The notes under the pieces are model-generated. The model worked only from the letters and a program-made list of their open reading frames with translations. It ran no database searches and was not told the origin of the DNA. A stretch of DNA of 64,000 bases from Clostridia bacterium (GTDB lineage Bacteria > Bacillota_A > Clostridia > Christensenellales > Aristaeellaceae): NCBI GenBank assembly GCA_017399225.1, contig JAFQEB010000086.1:92202-156201 (forward strand). The letters are read 5' to 3'. A program made the position numbers and the translations under genes. Positions 57,059 through 64,000 of the stretch are shown here, piece after piece. Numbering within the stretch: position 1 is the first letter of the stretch; every line of letters begins with the position of its first letter.

Positions 57059-58498
57059 TTAATGGTCGTACAGACGGCCAAATCCATAGAAATGCGTCTG
57101 CCAGTAAGAGTCTGTCAGATCCGCATAGCTGCATGGGTTGCCGCAATGAATCATCATGTTATTTCCTACATATAAACCGCAATGGGTGATACCTCCGACT
57201 CCCTCCCCCATCGTCCCCTGAAAGAAGATGACATCGCCGGGTTTGGCTTCTTCCGAACGGATAGGATCGCTGTACCCATACAGGGTTGTCGCACCCATGT
57301 GACCGATGTTGTTCACGCCTGTGCTGGTAAACAGCCAGGAAATGAATCCAGAGCAGTCAAAAGAGGTTGACGGATCATAGCCACCCCACACATATGGATA
57401 CCCCAGACAGCTGTTTGCCGCTTCCACCAGCAGTGCAAACTGCGGATCAGCGTCCAGAAGTTCCTGCGGCACATCATAGCGCAGAGGTTCCTTCAGCGTG
57501 GAGACATGCGCCCCGCTGAAGAGGTGCGGCATATTCCCCAGGGTAGACATATACAGCGCATACAGGCCCATCTTCTCGCGGCTCATGATGTACACTGGCG
57601 CATGAGACAGGTTCTTTGCTTCCAGCGTGACCGTACAGATACTGTGAGCGTATGGGATTCTGGTTTCACCTTCCACCCTGTAACGAGTCACCGTCCTGAC
57701 GGTTTCCGTTACCTTGTACTGCCAGTTGAACAGCATCTCAATGGTGCCGTACACATCATCAATCGTCCATTCCTCCCCGCCGTGATAAGCAGAGATGATG
57801 GATATCAGGGCATACGGGTCATGCCAGATGTCACCGGTATCGGCTTCTACAACATACTCATCGTATCCAGGGTGGTAGCGCTCATACCGCTCCAGCTCTC
57901 GTTTCAGCTCATCCTCCTTGCTCTTATAGGCGCGTTCTGCCGCTTTGACATCACGTTCTTCAGCCGGATAGGTTCCCATGACCAGCGCGTGTAGGGCGGC
58001 TTCCACCAGCGGTGTGCAGGAAGACAGTGCATTCATCAGGAACATCAGCATCGCCACCAGCGCCAGGATCACAAGGAATGATTTCTTCTTTGCGATGAAG
58101 GTGATGACCGATTCCGAGGTTTCTGCTGTTTTCTTCACAGCCTTCTGTGCATTGCGATTGGTGCTGCGGCCTGCGCTGGCTTTCATGTACTCCCTGCGGA
58201 TGGCTTTGCGCTGATAGGAGCGTGACTGCGAATGGCTCTTGCCCTGCTCATGCTTTTTGTGGTTTTGCTGCTGCGATTTGTATCGCAGCGACTGCGCCGT
58301 ATGCAGGGCACCCTCACCAAGCTTCTCCGAGGTATGGAGCGCCTGCAGGCCGGTATTATCCTCCTCATTCTGCGCTAATTGCCGATGAACCTCACCGGAC
58401 ACCGATTTACCAAGGAGACCCTGACCTGGTTTTTCAGGCGGCTTTTCATCTTTTCCTTTGAACAGCAGCTGGCGCGTACCCGGGGTCTGTTCTTTCAT
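57059..58498 (-). CDS. CD1108-family NlpC/P60 cell-wall hydrolase of the transfer module
   Basis: This 479-aa protein has a long basic cytoplasmic N-terminus (about 1-135), one membrane helix (FLVILALVAMLMFLMNAL), a coiled-coil segment (about 185-215) and a C-terminal NlpC/P60 peptidase (about 360-479). The catalytic Cys is in FDCSGFISW and His in ITHCGLYVG. It would cut peptidoglycan to let the mating channel through, like VirB1-type lytic enzymes. A separate lysozyme domain present in some relatives is not evident. It overlaps the upstream 49-aa gene by 4 nt. Confidence 0.9.
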   Translation of the reverse strand: MKEQTPGTRQLLFKGKDEKPPEKPGQGLLGKSVSGEVHRQLAQNEEDNTGLQALHTSEKLGEGALHTAQSLRYKSQQQNHKKHEQGKSHSQSRSYQRKAIRREYMKASAGRSTNRNAQKAVKKTAETSESVITFIAKKKSFLVILALVAMLMFLMNALSSCTPLVEAALHALVMGTYPAEERDVKAAERAYKSKEDELKRELERYERYHPGYDEYVVEADTGDIWHDPYALISIISAYHGGEEWTIDDVYGTIEMLFNWQYKVTETVRTVTRYRVEGETRIPYAHSICTVTLEAKNLSHAPVYIMSREKMGLYALYMSTLGNMPHLFSGAHVSTLKEPLRYDVPQELLDADPQFALLVEAANSCLGYPYVWGGYDPSTSFDCSGFISWLFTSTGVNNIGHMGATTLYGYSDPIRSEEAKPGDVIFFQGTMGEGVGGITHCGLYVGNNMMIHCGNPCSYADLTDSYWQTHFYGFGRLYDH

Positions 58499-58644
58499 TC
58501 AGATGCCCTCTTTTCCGGGTGTTCGTCCAGCCAGCGGGCATATTCCATCTCCATATCCCGGTCAGCAATGGCAGCCATTCGGCAGGCCGACAGGACAATC
58601 AGCAGAACGAGCAGAATAACGGCAATGCCAATGACAATCATCAT
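58495..58644 (-). CDS. 49-aa single-span membrane protein
   Basis: This tiny gene lies between virB4 and the CD1108-type gene: an N-terminal membrane helix (MMIVIGIAVILLVLLIVLSA) followed by a charged tail (DRDMEMEYARWLDEHPEKRA). The start overlaps the virB4 stop (ATGA) and its stop overlaps the next start (ATGA), so all three are translationally coupled. GAGGAAA precedes the start. It is probably a small subunit of the channel; its role is unknown. Confidence 0.75.
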   Translation of the reverse strand: MMIVIGIAVILLVLLIVLSACRMAAIADRDMEMEYARWLDEHPEKRASE

Positions 58645-61064
58645 GCGCTTTCCTCCTGAATCATTTCGGACGGTTTGGTCGTCATAATGCGGTACAGGTT
58701 GGTGTCCTTCGGGAATCGGTTAATAAACGGAATGATCTTGTTACCGTAAATCAGCAGCCCTTCACCCTCAGCCGCCTGGGTAACATAGGACATCTGGTGT
58801 TCAGAGATATGCAGACGCTCCGCGAGCTCCTTTGCGTCATCCGGGGACTGGCGGAACAGCATGATGAAGTCGCTGTTCTCCAGAATGGTCTGGATTTCAC
58901 GGGAGCGCAGCAGATCGCTGACGTTTTGGGTAATGCCGGTGGGAACGCCGCCCCACTTTCGCAGACGCTTCCACATTTCGACGGAATAGGCCGCGGTTTG
59001 CGGGTCTCCGAGCAGCAGATGGAACTCATCCGCAAAGAACCAGGTGGTCTTTCGCTTGGCACGGTTTTGGGTGACACGCAGCCACACCTGATCCTGAACG
59101 ATCAGCATACCCAGCTTCTTCAGGTTGCCGCGCAGCTGCTTGATGTCGAAGCAAACCAGGCGATTGTTCAGCTGCACATTCGTGCGGTGATTGAAGACAT
59201 TCAAACTACCGGAAACATAGAGCTCCAACGCCGTGGCAATCTGCGCTGCCTCCGGTTCACTCATGCTCTTCAGCTCGTTGTAGAGATCGCCCAGGATGGG
59301 CATGTTTTCCGGTTCCGGATTGGCCATGTAGGGTGCGTAGATCTTTTGCAGCGCACGGTCTACGATACTCTTCTGCTGTGCCGCCACGCCGGAATCCTTA
59401 TCCAGCACCAATTCACACAGAGACAGGATAAACTCCGATTTCAAGCGGATAGTCTCGCTGCTGGTCGAATAGCCAAGGTCAATATCCAGCGGGTTGATAT
59501 AGTCCGTACTGACAGGTGAGATACGAATGATTTGGCCTTTGAAATAGTTCACAAGCGCGTGATACTCGCCTTCGGGATCGCAGATCAGACCATCCCCCAG
59601 CCTTCTCAGAAGCATTTGTGTAAACATCAATTTGCCTGCAAAGGACTTGCCAGAGCCAGGTTTTCCAAGGATCACACCATTGCCATTGTGCAGCTTTGTA
59701 CGGTCTGCGATGACGATATTGCCCGACAGTGCATTAATGCCATAGCACAATCCGCCAGGTCCAGGTTGAAACAGCTCCTGGGTAACAAAGGGCATAAAAA
59801 TCGCCGTCTCCGAGGTCGTCATGGAACGCTCGATCTCCACCCGGTTCACACCCAGCGGCAGCGAAGAAACAAACCCCTCCTCCTGCTGGAAGTCCAGAGG
59901 CACAAGCTGACACGATTTCTCCTGGGCAATGCCCTTCGCCTGACGGATCACAGCATCCAGCTCTCTGCGGTTATTTCCCGTGTGCAGGATGGTGAAGGTC
60001 ATTAGGAACAGGCGCTCTGCATGGTTGCTCAGCTTCTTCTGCAGCTCGTTCAGGCTTTCCACGCTGTCCACCATGCCGGGCGGCAGAATGTCCATGTCAT
60101 AGCCAGCTCTGACGGCTTTCTTCTGTTCATCCGCCTTGCTGCGGCTCATGTCGGACAGTTTGCTCCGAACCATCTTCAGGGCTTCCACATGGTCAAGGGA
60201 GCGGACATGCATGGTAACAACCTGCGTGGTCTCCATTTCCAAAAAATCCACCAGCGCACTGTCGCTCAGCTCGCTGGCAAGGATGTTCAAAAAGCTGACG
60301 CTGGCCATCTTTCTGCCGATAAAGAAGCGATTGGCATCCCTGAAATTCAGACTGCTGGGCGCAATGAAATCCTTGGTGGACAAGCCAGAGGCCGGAAGCC
60401 ACTTCCAATCAAACAGGAAAGGCGTCTGGGGTTCGTCCATGTGCATCATGCCGTGCATGATCTGCAGACGCTCTGTACCATCCAGCGTTTCAGCCTGAAC
60501 CCCCAGGCGCTTCAGATGACCGAGCAACTGCAGTTCAATATGTTCCAGCCGCAGCCTTGCGCTTTTCAGCCCATCCGCTTCGACGGAAAATGTCACATAC
60601 TTACTGCGCTGCTGCGCGTTATTGCCTTTGCCGACCTGGCTCAGCAGCACTTTGGACATTTCCTCGCGTCCCTCGTCGAGGTCATCCCCTTCAGGCGGAA
60701 TGATCAGGGCCTTTTCAAATTCTGCTTCACTCATCTGGTTGTTGATGAAGCTGTACTGCACATGCACATCCGGCTGGAAGATATTCAGCACACCGCCCCA
60801 GCCGCTGAAAATAGCCTGCTGATCCGATTTCTGGGCCTGACGATAGTTGATGTCGTAGTAGCGGACTGTCCGGGAGTAGCGGTTCTCTGTCACCCGACAA
60901 ACACCATCCGGGTACATCTGCAGATAAGGAATGGTCTGCTGAGCCGTCTGCGGGTACTTGGGTCGCTGAGCCCGTGCCCGGATCTGAGCCAGCTGTTTCT
61001 TTTCAGCCCTGGACAGCTTGACCCTGGGCTCTCGTTTCTTTTCCTTTTTTCTGTTCCAGAACAA
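58641..61064 (-). CDS. virB4: VirB4/TraE-type conjugation ATPase
   Basis: This 807-aa ATPase powers the type IV secretion channel. Its N-terminal part includes TAQQTIPYLQMYPDGVCRVT and the AQKSDQQAIFSGWGG region. Walker A is GKPGSGKS near residue 468 and Walker B is WFFADEFHLLLG near 676. I take TTG at 61064 as the start because AGGAGG lies nine bases upstream; no ATG is available before the conserved region. The start overlaps the 3' end of the PrgI gene by about 60 nt. It is complete and apparently functional. Confidence 0.92.
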   Translation of the reverse strand: MFWNRKKEKKREPRVKLSRAEKKQLAQIRARAQRPKYPQTAQQTIPYLQMYPDGVCRVTENRYSRTVRYYDINYRQAQKSDQQAIFSGWGGVLNIFQPDVHVQYSFINNQMSEAEFEKALIIPPEGDDLDEGREEMSKVLLSQVGKGNNAQQRSKYVTFSVEADGLKSARLRLEHIELQLLGHLKRLGVQAETLDGTERLQIMHGMMHMDEPQTPFLFDWKWLPASGLSTKDFIAPSSLNFRDANRFFIGRKMASVSFLNILASELSDSALVDFLEMETTQVVTMHVRSLDHVEALKMVRSKLSDMSRSKADEQKKAVRAGYDMDILPPGMVDSVESLNELQKKLSNHAERLFLMTFTILHTGNNRRELDAVIRQAKGIAQEKSCQLVPLDFQQEEGFVSSLPLGVNRVEIERSMTTSETAIFMPFVTQELFQPGPGGLCYGINALSGNIVIADRTKLHNGNGVILGKPGSGKSFAGKLMFTQMLLRRLGDGLICDPEGEYHALVNYFKGQIIRISPVSTDYINPLDIDLGYSTSSETIRLKSEFILSLCELVLDKDSGVAAQQKSIVDRALQKIYAPYMANPEPENMPILGDLYNELKSMSEPEAAQIATALELYVSGSLNVFNHRTNVQLNNRLVCFDIKQLRGNLKKLGMLIVQDQVWLRVTQNRAKRKTTWFFADEFHLLLGDPQTAAYSVEMWKRLRKWGGVPTGITQNVSDLLRSREIQTILENSDFIMLFRQSPDDAKELAERLHISEHQMSYVTQAAEGEGLLIYGNKIIPFINRFPKDTNLYRIMTTKPSEMIQEESA

Positions 61065-61425
61065 TCTTCTTAACCTCCTTTTCCAGTTTTCCCTGCCGCA
61101 CCAGGGCAGCGTATACGTTTTCCGTTCGGTATGGACGCTTCTTCGGGCGAAGGAAGCGGCTGAGAATGTAGTAGCGCAGCACCTTTTCCAGCGGCTGTCC
61201 ATTTTTCTCATACAGACCGAGCAGGAAGAAAGGCAGCATCGCGCAGACCATGATAACCGTTGCCACGCTGCCCGGCGCCACCTTGTTGACAAGGAAGAAC
61301 AGCGGCAAGCCTACCACGAGGCCGCTTCCGAAGCAGATCAGCTGGCGTGCTGTCAGGTTAAAGAACACCTTAGCTTTTACCTGGGTCAGATCTTTATGAA
61401 TTGGTACATATGCAATGTCGTCCAT
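61003..61425 (-). CDS. PrgI-family membrane protein
   Basis: This 140-aa protein starts with the conserved YVPIHKDLTQVKAKVFFNLT. It has two membrane helices (LICFGSGLVVGLPLFFLV; VATVIMVCAMLPFFLLGLYE) and a basic tail, as in the PrgI family that precedes VirB4 in Gram-positive transfer modules (the VirB3-like component). GGAGGTAAATAT precedes the start. Confidence 0.9.
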   Translation of the reverse strand: MDDIAYVPIHKDLTQVKAKVFFNLTARQLICFGSGLVVGLPLFFLVNKVAPGSVATVIMVCAMLPFFLLGLYEKNGQPLEKVLRYYILSRFLRPKKRPYRTENVYAALVRQGKLEKEVKKIVLEQKKGKETRAQGQAVQG

Positions 61426-61440
61426 ATTTACCTCCTTGTG

Positions 61441-62310
61441 TTAGTGAGCATTGAAGATGCTGCGGCTCAGGCTGCTGGTTTTGAACAGGGTGAAGCACAG
61501 CAGCACCGTGTAGCCAATGCTTGTCCAGATGGCTTTGATGACGTCAGTTTCAACCGCGATGGACTGCACCAGCACCGCATACACACCGACACACACAACG
61601 ATTAAGAACGCCTGGAAGCCCAGTGCAAACAGGCTGCGCAGGTAGTTCTGGCCCATCTGGCTCCAGTCCCGGTTGCCCATGGTTGCCATAGGAATGGGAG
61701 CAATGGATGTGACCAGATAGATCTCGATCATACGGCCATAAACGATAATGAAAATGCAGATGGTCAGAATCCAGGACAGGATGCCGATCAATGCTGACTG
61801 AATCCATAGCGAGAACAGCGGTCCGATGTCCATTTCCATAAGCCTTGCTTCCATATCTGTGATGACACTGTTCAGATCAAGGCTTGTATCGGATATGATG
61901 ACACCGGCAGCGTTGTTGACCACCGTCTGAGCAAGATCGAAGATGCCCATCACAATATCCCATGTGCTGGTGACAAGAATAATGGCAAAGAAGCTCTTGC
62001 ACACCCACTTGACGATCTGGCCTACATCAAAGTCGTTCATGTTGTTCCGGTCAACGACCATCTGGATCAGCTCCATCGCCATAACGATGGCCAGTAGAAC
62101 GCCTGCAATGGGAACAACCACATTATTCGACAGGGACTGCACCATGCTGAACACGCCGCTGTTCCAACCCTGGGGCGTCGTTCCGACAGTACCTGCGATG
62201 TCCGCCACCTGTTCATTGATGCTGTCAAACAGGCCAGTCAGGTTGCTCATGACGCCGCCGACCAGCATTTCCTGGAGCCATTCTGTGAGTTTGTTCCACA
62301 GAAATTCCAA
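61441..62310 (-). CDS. VirB6/TrbL-like channel protein
   Basis: This 289-aa polytopic membrane protein has about six to seven helices (VVVPIAGVLLAIVMAMELIQ; GILSWILTICIFIIVYG; IVVCVGVYAVLVQSI) and the conserved central segment SIAPIPMATMGNRDWSQMGQ. It corresponds to the CD1111-type VirB6-like protein that forms part of the inner-membrane channel. The start at 62310 has AAGGAGGGAACCTG upstream. Confidence 0.87.
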   Translation of the reverse strand: MEFLWNKLTEWLQEMLVGGVMSNLTGLFDSINEQVADIAGTVGTTPQGWNSGVFSMVQSLSNNVVVPIAGVLLAIVMAMELIQMVVDRNNMNDFDVGQIVKWVCKSFFAIILVTSTWDIVMGIFDLAQTVVNNAAGVIISDTSLDLNSVITDMEARLMEMDIGPLFSLWIQSALIGILSWILTICIFIIVYGRMIEIYLVTSIAPIPMATMGNRDWSQMGQNYLRSLFALGFQAFLIVVCVGVYAVLVQSIAVETDVIKAIWTSIGYTVLLCFTLFKTSSLSRSIFNAH

Positions 62311-62338
62311 TCAGGTTCCCTCCTTTCTGAAAGGAAAA

Positions 62339-62366
62339 CCGGGTTCCCCGACATCAGGGAACCCGG
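62339..62366. other. Stem-loop between Maff2 remnant and virB6-like gene
   Basis: CCGGGTTCCC / GGGAACCCGG, a 10-bp perfect stem with an 8-nt loop and no T tract; probably controls expression between the two genes. Confidence 0.5.
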
Positions 62367-62373
62367 CTGGCAA

Positions 62374-62454
62374 TTAGCCGAACAGCGAAGTCATCATAGG
62401 TACCAGAACCGCACCTACGATGGCGACACCAACACCCGCAGCGAACTGTATCAT
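62374..62454 (-). pseudogene. Truncated Maff2-type small membrane protein
   Basis: Twenty-six codons remain (FAAGVGVAIVGAVLVPMMTS, then LFG), matching the C-terminal membrane helix of Maff2 proteins, which are normally about 70 aa and precede the VirB6-like gene. The N-terminal half is absent and the sequence upstream becomes AT-rich and unrelated. This marks a break in the transfer module: the coupling protein (VirD4) gene expected upstream is not found before the right end of the window. Confidence 0.7.
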
Positions 62455-62564
62455 GGCGAATTAGTTGTCAAGAGGTATTTGCTATTTTTATTGTTTTTCT
62501 ATCTCCCAGTATGTTTTTTCACCGTTCATCTCATATCAATCATTGCGGATAGCATGAAAACAAG

Positions 62565-62593
62565 TTGCTGTACACGACAAACTGCGCTATAAT
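62565..62593 (+). promoter_or_regulatory. Promoter of the LytTR two-component operon
   Basis: TTGCTG, 17 bp, TATAAT (perfect -10), giving a leader of about 35 nt before the response-regulator start. Confidence 0.75.
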
Positions 62594-62633
62594 ACTAAAT
62601 GCAATTAGCCGCAGAATGAAAGGTGGGCAAGAG

Positions 62634-63332
62634 ATGAAGTGTAAAATCGCTTTATGCGATGATTCAGCTGTAGACCGTTCCTATGTGACTGACATGGTGA
62701 AGCATTGGTCTACCATGACAGGTCATGCTGTGCATCTTGCTACCTTCGACTCTGCTGAGAGCTTCCTGTTCCACTATGCAGAAGAAAGCGATTACGATAT
62801 TCTGCTCCTGGACATTGAAATGAGAGCTATGGATGGCGTAACGATGGCGAAGCAGCTCCGCAAGAATAACGATACCGTTCAAATCGTTTTCATCACGGGT
62901 TATTCCGATTACATTTCGGAGGGCTACGAGGTTGCAGCACTGCACTACTTGATGAAGCCCGTCAAGGAAGAAAAGCTCTGCTCAGTGCTCGACCGTGCTA
63001 CAGAGAATCTTTCTAAAAATGAAAAGGTCTTAAATTTTGAACTCTCCAGCGAAATGGTGCGTGTGCCGATTTATCAAATTCGGTATGCAGATGTGTTTGG
63101 CAACTACGTTACAATTCATGCTCTATCTGACATTACGGTGAAAATGACTTTGGGTGAGCTTGAAAAACAGCTTGATGAGCGTTTCCATCGTGTAGGGCGT
63201 TCTGCGATCATCAACCTAACACAGATCAGCCGTGTAACCAAGACGGAGATCAAACTGAGTGATGGAACCGCCATTCCTCTCCCCCGGGGAGCGTATGACG
63301 GTATCAACCGAGCGATTATCAACATGAGGTAA
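62634..63332 (+). CDS. LytTR-family response regulator (AgrA/VirR-like)
   Basis: This 232-aa protein has a receiver domain (about 1-125) with acidic pocket CDDS, phospho-acceptor Asp in ILLLDIEM and Lys in YLMKPVKE, then a LytTR DNA-binding domain (about 135-232; YADVFGNYVTIHA; FHRVGRSAIINLTQI; LPRGAYDGIN). The start at 62634 has AAAGGTGG upstream. It forms an operon with the kinase 5 bp downstream. In Firmicutes this class often answers peptide signals, but no peptide gene or exporter is visible in the window. Confidence 0.92.
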   Translation: MKCKIALCDDSAVDRSYVTDMVKHWSTMTGHAVHLATFDSAESFLFHYAEESDYDILLLDIEMRAMDGVTMAKQLRKNNDTVQIVFITGYSDYISEGYEVAALHYLMKPVKEEKLCSVLDRATENLSKNEKVLNFELSSEMVRVPIYQIRYADVFGNYVTIHALSDITVKMTLGELEKQLDERFHRVGRSAIINLTQISRVTKTEIKLSDGTAIPLPRGAYDGINRAIINMR

Positions 63333-63337
63333 GGCGT

Positions 63338-64000
63338 ATGGGATTGTTTTCAAAGAGAATAGAAAAGCAGATTGCTTCCTATCAGCACGAGCTGATCGAA
63401 ACGCATTACCGGGAAGTTGATAATATGTACCGTCAAATTCGTGGTTGGCGGCACGACTACCGCAACCACATTCAGACGATGAAGGCATACGCAGCTACAG
63501 GCGATTGGGAAGCCATCAAGAATTATCTTGATCTGCTGGATGAAGACCTGACCACCGTGGACACGGTCATCAAGACCGGCAATCCCATGACCGATGCCAT
63601 TCTCAATTCCAAGATTTCACTTGCGAAAGCAAAAGGAATTGAAGTCGTAGTAGATGCCCATATTCCTGTTAAATTAAAGTCATCGGAAATTGATCTGTGC
63701 TGCATTATCGGCAATCTCTTTGACAATGCCATTGAAGCGAGCATGAAGCTCCCTCCAGAGCAGCGAGTGATTCGGGTATATATGGATATGAAGAATACCC
63801 AGCTCTACATATCATTCACCAATTTTACCGCAGGCAAGAAGATGAAAAAAGAAGGTAAGCTGTTCCGCAGCACAAAAGGCGACGGACACGGATTTGGTCT
63901 TGTTCGCATAGATGCCATTGTGGAACGAATGGATGGATACATCAGCCGAAATAGTGAGGACGGGGCGTTCACAACTGAAATTCTGCTTCCGCAGGTATAA
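63338..64000 (+). CDS. Soluble GHKL-type sensor histidine kinase
   Basis: This 220-aa kinase has the phospho-acceptor His in WRHDYRNHIQ, N-box GNLFDNAIEA and a G-box GHGFGLVRI, as in AgrC/NatK-type GHKL kinases. The usual N-terminal membrane sensor of six to seven helices is absent: the protein begins with a short coiled-coil (IEKQIASYQHELIETHYREV). It must sense a cytoplasmic signal or partner, or be a truncated relic. The stop codon is the last three bases of the window. Confidence 0.88.
   Translation: MGLFSKRIEKQIASYQHELIETHYREVDNMYRQIRGWRHDYRNHIQTMKAYAATGDWEAIKNYLDLLDEDLTTVDTVIKTGNPMTDAILNSKISLAKAKGIEVVVDAHIPVKLKSSEIDLCCIIGNLFDNAIEASMKLPPEQRVIRVYMDMKNTQLYISFTNFTAGKKMKKEGKLFRSTKGDGHGFGLVRIDAIVERMDGYISRNSEDGAFTTEILLPQV

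Noticed and set aside
1..64000. CRISPR array or cas genes
   Set aside because: No regularly spaced short repeats with unique spacers were seen; the only regular repeats are the octamers at 441-761 and the 570-bp and 579-bp duplications.

Overview
The window looks like DNA from a low-to-mid GC gut or rumen Clostridia-type Firmicute. The evidence is strong AGGAGG-type ribosome binding sites, Gram-positive LexA boxes (GAACnnnnGTTC), ABC sugar importers without their own ATPase, and a conjugation module of the Tn1549/CTn (CD1106-CD1111) type. The exact taxon cannot be read from the sequence; a Christensenellales-like lineage is only a guess.

Layout. (1) 1-700: the end of an AraC-type regulator, a block of TTTCACCC repeats, and a 16-codon fragment of the 3' end of rpsI (ribosomal protein S9), which is an attachment site. 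(2) 0.7-4.3 kb: tyrosine integrase, excisionase, an HTH protein, a KTR zinc-ribbon protein, a run of six hairpins resembling IS200/IS605 ends, and a decayed second excisionase. (3) 4.4-36.0 kb: about 31 kb of genes, all on the minus strand, for harvesting a plant polysaccharide rich in arabinose and probably galactose. It holds two GH43, two GH93-like, GH51, GH30 and GH2 glycosidases and an SGNH esterase. It also holds two solute-binding proteins, two pairs of ABC permeases with DUF5696, Yip1 and NHL-repeat membrane proteins, secreted LamG-like proteins, and a small sugar-metabolism set (FucI/AraA-type isomerase, ROK kinase, GatZ-like protein, HAD phosphatase). (4) 36.0-39.9 kb: a mosaic of duplicated pieces (a truncated and an intact PocR/AraC regulator, a second GH51, fragments of GH43 and GatZ). 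(5) 39.9-41.1 kb: a hexulose-phosphate synthase/isomerase pair. (6) 41.4-46.8 kb: gene debris, an AbiG-like two-gene module, and a damage-response island (Y-family polymerase, a 96-aa partner, flavodoxin, SRAP peptidase) with two LexA boxes. (7) 46.9-62.5 kb: relaxase, MobC, LPD1 protein, topoisomerase III, CD1107/CD1108-type proteins, VirB4, PrgI and VirB6-like genes, ending in a truncated Maff2 gene. (8) 62.6-64.0 kb: a LytTR response regulator and a soluble GHKL kinase.

How it fits together. The integrase and excisionase sit next to an rpsI attachment core at one end, and transfer genes pointing the same way lie 46 kb away. The simplest reading is that the glycan-use cluster is cargo of a large integrative conjugative element. 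The transfer module is cut at Maff2 and no VirD4 coupling protein is seen, so the element may be defective or interrupted. The glycan cluster should act in sequence: secreted GH43 and GH93 trim the polymer, the binding proteins and permeases import oligosaccharides, cytoplasmic GH51, GH93, GH30, GH2 and the esterase finish them, and the isomerase, kinase and GatZ-like set feeds the sugars into central metabolism.
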